Source: Fibrobacterota bacterium
GTDB lineage: Bacteria > Fibrobacterota > Chitinivibrionia > Chitinivibrionales > Chitinispirillaceae
Reading direction: 5' to 3'
Assembly: GCA_023436205.1 (NCBI GenBank)
Contig: JAEZKC010000116.1
Span: forward strand, 1-64,000
Length of the DNA stretch: 64,000 nt
How positions within the stretch are numbered: position 1 is the first letter of the stretch; every line of letters begins with the position of its first letter. Position numbers and translations under genes: made by a program. Below are positions 62,700-64,000 of the stretch, in pieces. The notes under the pieces are model-generated. The model made no database searches. It was given only the letters and a program-made list of their open reading frames with translations, and had not been told where the DNA came from.

Positions 62700-63179
62700 A
62701 TGGGACAGAAACTTTTTGATCGGCTTCGGCACGAGCACAATCAGATTAAAGACATACTTGTCAAAATGAGTGAGACTACCAACAGTGCACAAATAATCAG
62801 AGATAATCTGCTGCTGAAACTTCGCCAAATCCTTATACCGCACATCAAAGCGGAAGAAAATGTACTTTACTCCGCACTCAAATCCAATAGTCAATCCCAC
62901 CAAATAACTCTGGAAGCTATGGAGGAGCACCATGTGGTATCCATGGTTTTTCAGGAGCTTGAGAATACCCCTTCCACACAAGACACCTATAGAGCAAAAT
63001 GCAAGGTGCTGCTCGAACTTCTGGAACATCATATCGAAGAGGAGGAGGCAGAACTTTTTGATTCGGCAGAAGAAGTGCTTGGAAAGGAGGGGCTGGAAAA
63101 ACTATTCGATATGTTTACAGCTAAACAAGAGTTCTACCTGAAATCGATAAACATGCGTCAAGATGAAGAATCTGCGTGA
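62700..63179 (+). CDS. Hemerythrin-like HHE domain protein
   Basis: A 159-residue four-helix bundle with the pattern of HHE hemerythrins, which bind a di-iron centre to sense or carry O2 or NO or to store iron. Ligand candidates: H11/H13 (RHEHNQIKD), H48 and E52 (PHIKAEEN), H77/H78 (EEHHVV) and H110/H111 with E115 (EHHIEEEEAELF). The ATG at 62700 has GGGAG 7 nt upstream; an earlier Met lacks a site. No sensor domain is fused. Confidence 0.9.
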   Translation: MGQKLFDRLRHEHNQIKDILVKMSETTNSAQIIRDNLLLKLRQILIPHIKAEENVLYSALKSNSQSHQITLEAMEEHHVVSMVFQELENTPSTQDTYRAKCKVLLELLEHHIEEEEAELFDSAEEVLGKEGLEKLFDMFTAKQEFYLKSINMRQDEESA

Positions 63180-63188
63180 GAGGACAAT

Positions 63189-64000
63189 TTAATATTGAAG
63201 CTTGATTTTCTGCAGTTCATCAGTGAAAGTGCCAGGGTCAAAACCGGAAGCGAAAGCCTTTGAACTGTCAAGAGAAACATCTGAAGGTCGGAAAGCGGGA
63301 GTAATTACATCTTTCTGGCTTGAGGCTTCAACAAGACTTTCATCAAAACCGAAAATCTCAGCCACTTTCAGAGCCATTTCATACCGGGAAATACGTTCTG
63401 CGCCCCCAAGATGCAGGATTCCCTCAGGGCCATTTAAGAAATGCAGTATACCTTTGGCGGCCCTTTCTCCGGAAACAGGCGTCCGGAATTCATCTATAAA
63501 GGCCTTTATTTTTTGTGAACTTCCCAGAAATTCAATCCATTTCTGCAGAAAGCTGTTCGCGGTGCCGAATCGGTTTCCAAAAAGTAACGGTAACCTTATA
63601 ACAAGACTGTCCGGACAGGACTGCACCAGTGCTTCCGCTTCAGCTTTCAGTTTCCCGTAAGTATTTAAAGCGGAAACCGGATCCTCTTCATTGTAAGGTG
63701 ATCCGGTGCCATCAAACACCAGATCAGTGGAGATAAACACCAATCTAATCCCCTTCAACTCACAGAGCTGGCACAAGTACCTGGTGGCATCCACAATAAT
63801 TTTTCGTGCCTGATTCGGTTTAGCCTCGCACTCGTCCGGGGAGCTCATTGCTGCGCAATGAATGATAACCTCGGGTTCCGCTCTATCAATCAGAGTTGAT
63901 GTTCTGTCAAAGGAAGTCAAATCACACTGCGCAAGAGGGATTTGAGAAGCTGCAGACAGACGGGAGAAGTAGGTACCGTGCACGAGGAACTGTCCGCCTG
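63189..64000 (-). CDS. dTDP-4-dehydrorhamnose reductase family protein (RmlD-like), 5' end cut
   Basis: A short-chain-dehydrogenase-like sugar-nucleotide reductase. The frame is open to the right edge, and the codons just inside it read GGQFLVHGTY, the middle of an RmlD-type nucleotide-binding motif, so the first about 10 residues are outside. Visible features: VIIHCAAMSSPDECE, STDLVFDGTGSPYNEEDP, and the YGKLKAEAE catalytic Tyr-Lys pair. RmlD reduces dTDP-4-keto-rhamnose in O-antigen synthesis; other substrates in the family are possible. No other rml genes are visible. Confidence 0.88.
   Translation of the reverse strand, partial: GGQFLVHGTYFSRLSAASQIPLAQCDLTSFDRTSTLIDRAEPEVIIHCAAMSSPDECEAKPNQARKIIVDATRYLCQLCELKGIRLVFISTDLVFDGTGSPYNEEDPVSALNTYGKLKAEAEALVQSCPDSLVIRLPLLFGNRFGTANSFLQKWIEFLGSSQKIKAFIDEFRTPVSGERAAKGILHFLNGPEGILHLGGAERISRYEMALKVAEIFGFDESLVEASSQKDVITPAFRPSDVSLDSSKAFASGFDPGTFTDELQKIKLQY

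Noticed and set aside
1..64000. Insertion sequences, integrases, CRISPR arrays or prophage
   Set aside because: No transposase-like, integrase or phage proteins and no short direct-repeat arrays were seen; gene order is dominated by housekeeping genes.

Overview
The window is about 64 kb of compact, moderate-GC bacterial chromosome, almost wholly coding, with no mobile elements, CRISPR arrays or clear pseudogenes. The cell envelope looks Gram-negative: an Mla-type lipid transporter, lipoproteins, a DAP-type MurE (DNPR motif), and two giant secreted proteins with a C-terminal domain like those used by type IX secretion. With a GH52 beta-xylosidase this suggests a polysaccharide-degrading member of the Fibrobacterota (Chitinispirillia-like). 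That placement is inferred from protein style; only 38 nt of 16S rRNA are present.

Layout. 1-2.7 kb: 5' end of a 16S rRNA gene (minus strand) with boxA and promoter, a GH52 beta-xylosidase, and tRNA-Arg(CCU). 2.7-9.2 kb (minus): acylphosphatase, DUF2905, ruvB-ruvA-ruvC, yebC, murI, an AMIN/Amidase_3 amidase and smpB. 9.3-9.9 kb: a HIT hydrolase on the plus strand facing a small minus-strand ORF. 10-25 kb (minus): a division and cell wall (dcw) cluster in the order mraZ-rsmH-ftsL-ftsI-murE-murF-murD-ftsW-murG-murC-ftsQ-ftsA-ftsZ, driven by a strong promoter with MraZ boxes. mraY is absent from its usual place and murG is divergent. 25-33 kb: a coiled-coil membrane protein, a phosphohexomutase, an exported protein, a TIM-barrel isomerase overlapping a primase-like protein, transketolase and a CBS-domain protein.

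33.4-37.4 kb (minus): a probable single operon running pseudokinase, beta-helix membrane protein, ferritin-like cargo, encapsulin shell, then a terminator. 37.6-42 kb: DUF302 protein, then engB-mlaE-mlaF-mlaD-TPR lipoprotein. 42-50 kb: orphan trpD, malQ, an Rrf2 regulator with a LarA-like enzyme, a winged-helix regulator with an OFA-type MFS transporter, and purE-purK. 50.1-56.6 kb: two tandem 1044-residue beta-helix proteins, each with its own promoter, a shared upstream element and a terminator. 56.7-64 kb: lipoprotein, tex, DsbA-like protein, a second TIM-barrel isomerase, ZIP transporter, small membrane protein, hemerythrin and the 3' part of an rmlD-like gene.

Most interesting: the encapsulin operon headed by a catalytically dead kinase; an archaeo-eukaryotic-primase-like protein with a possible PriL-type Fe-S tail; the paired surface proteins with a shared upstream DNA element; and the dcw cluster without mraY and with an unusual MurG. 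All functions are inferred from sequence motifs read by eye; no database search was possible.
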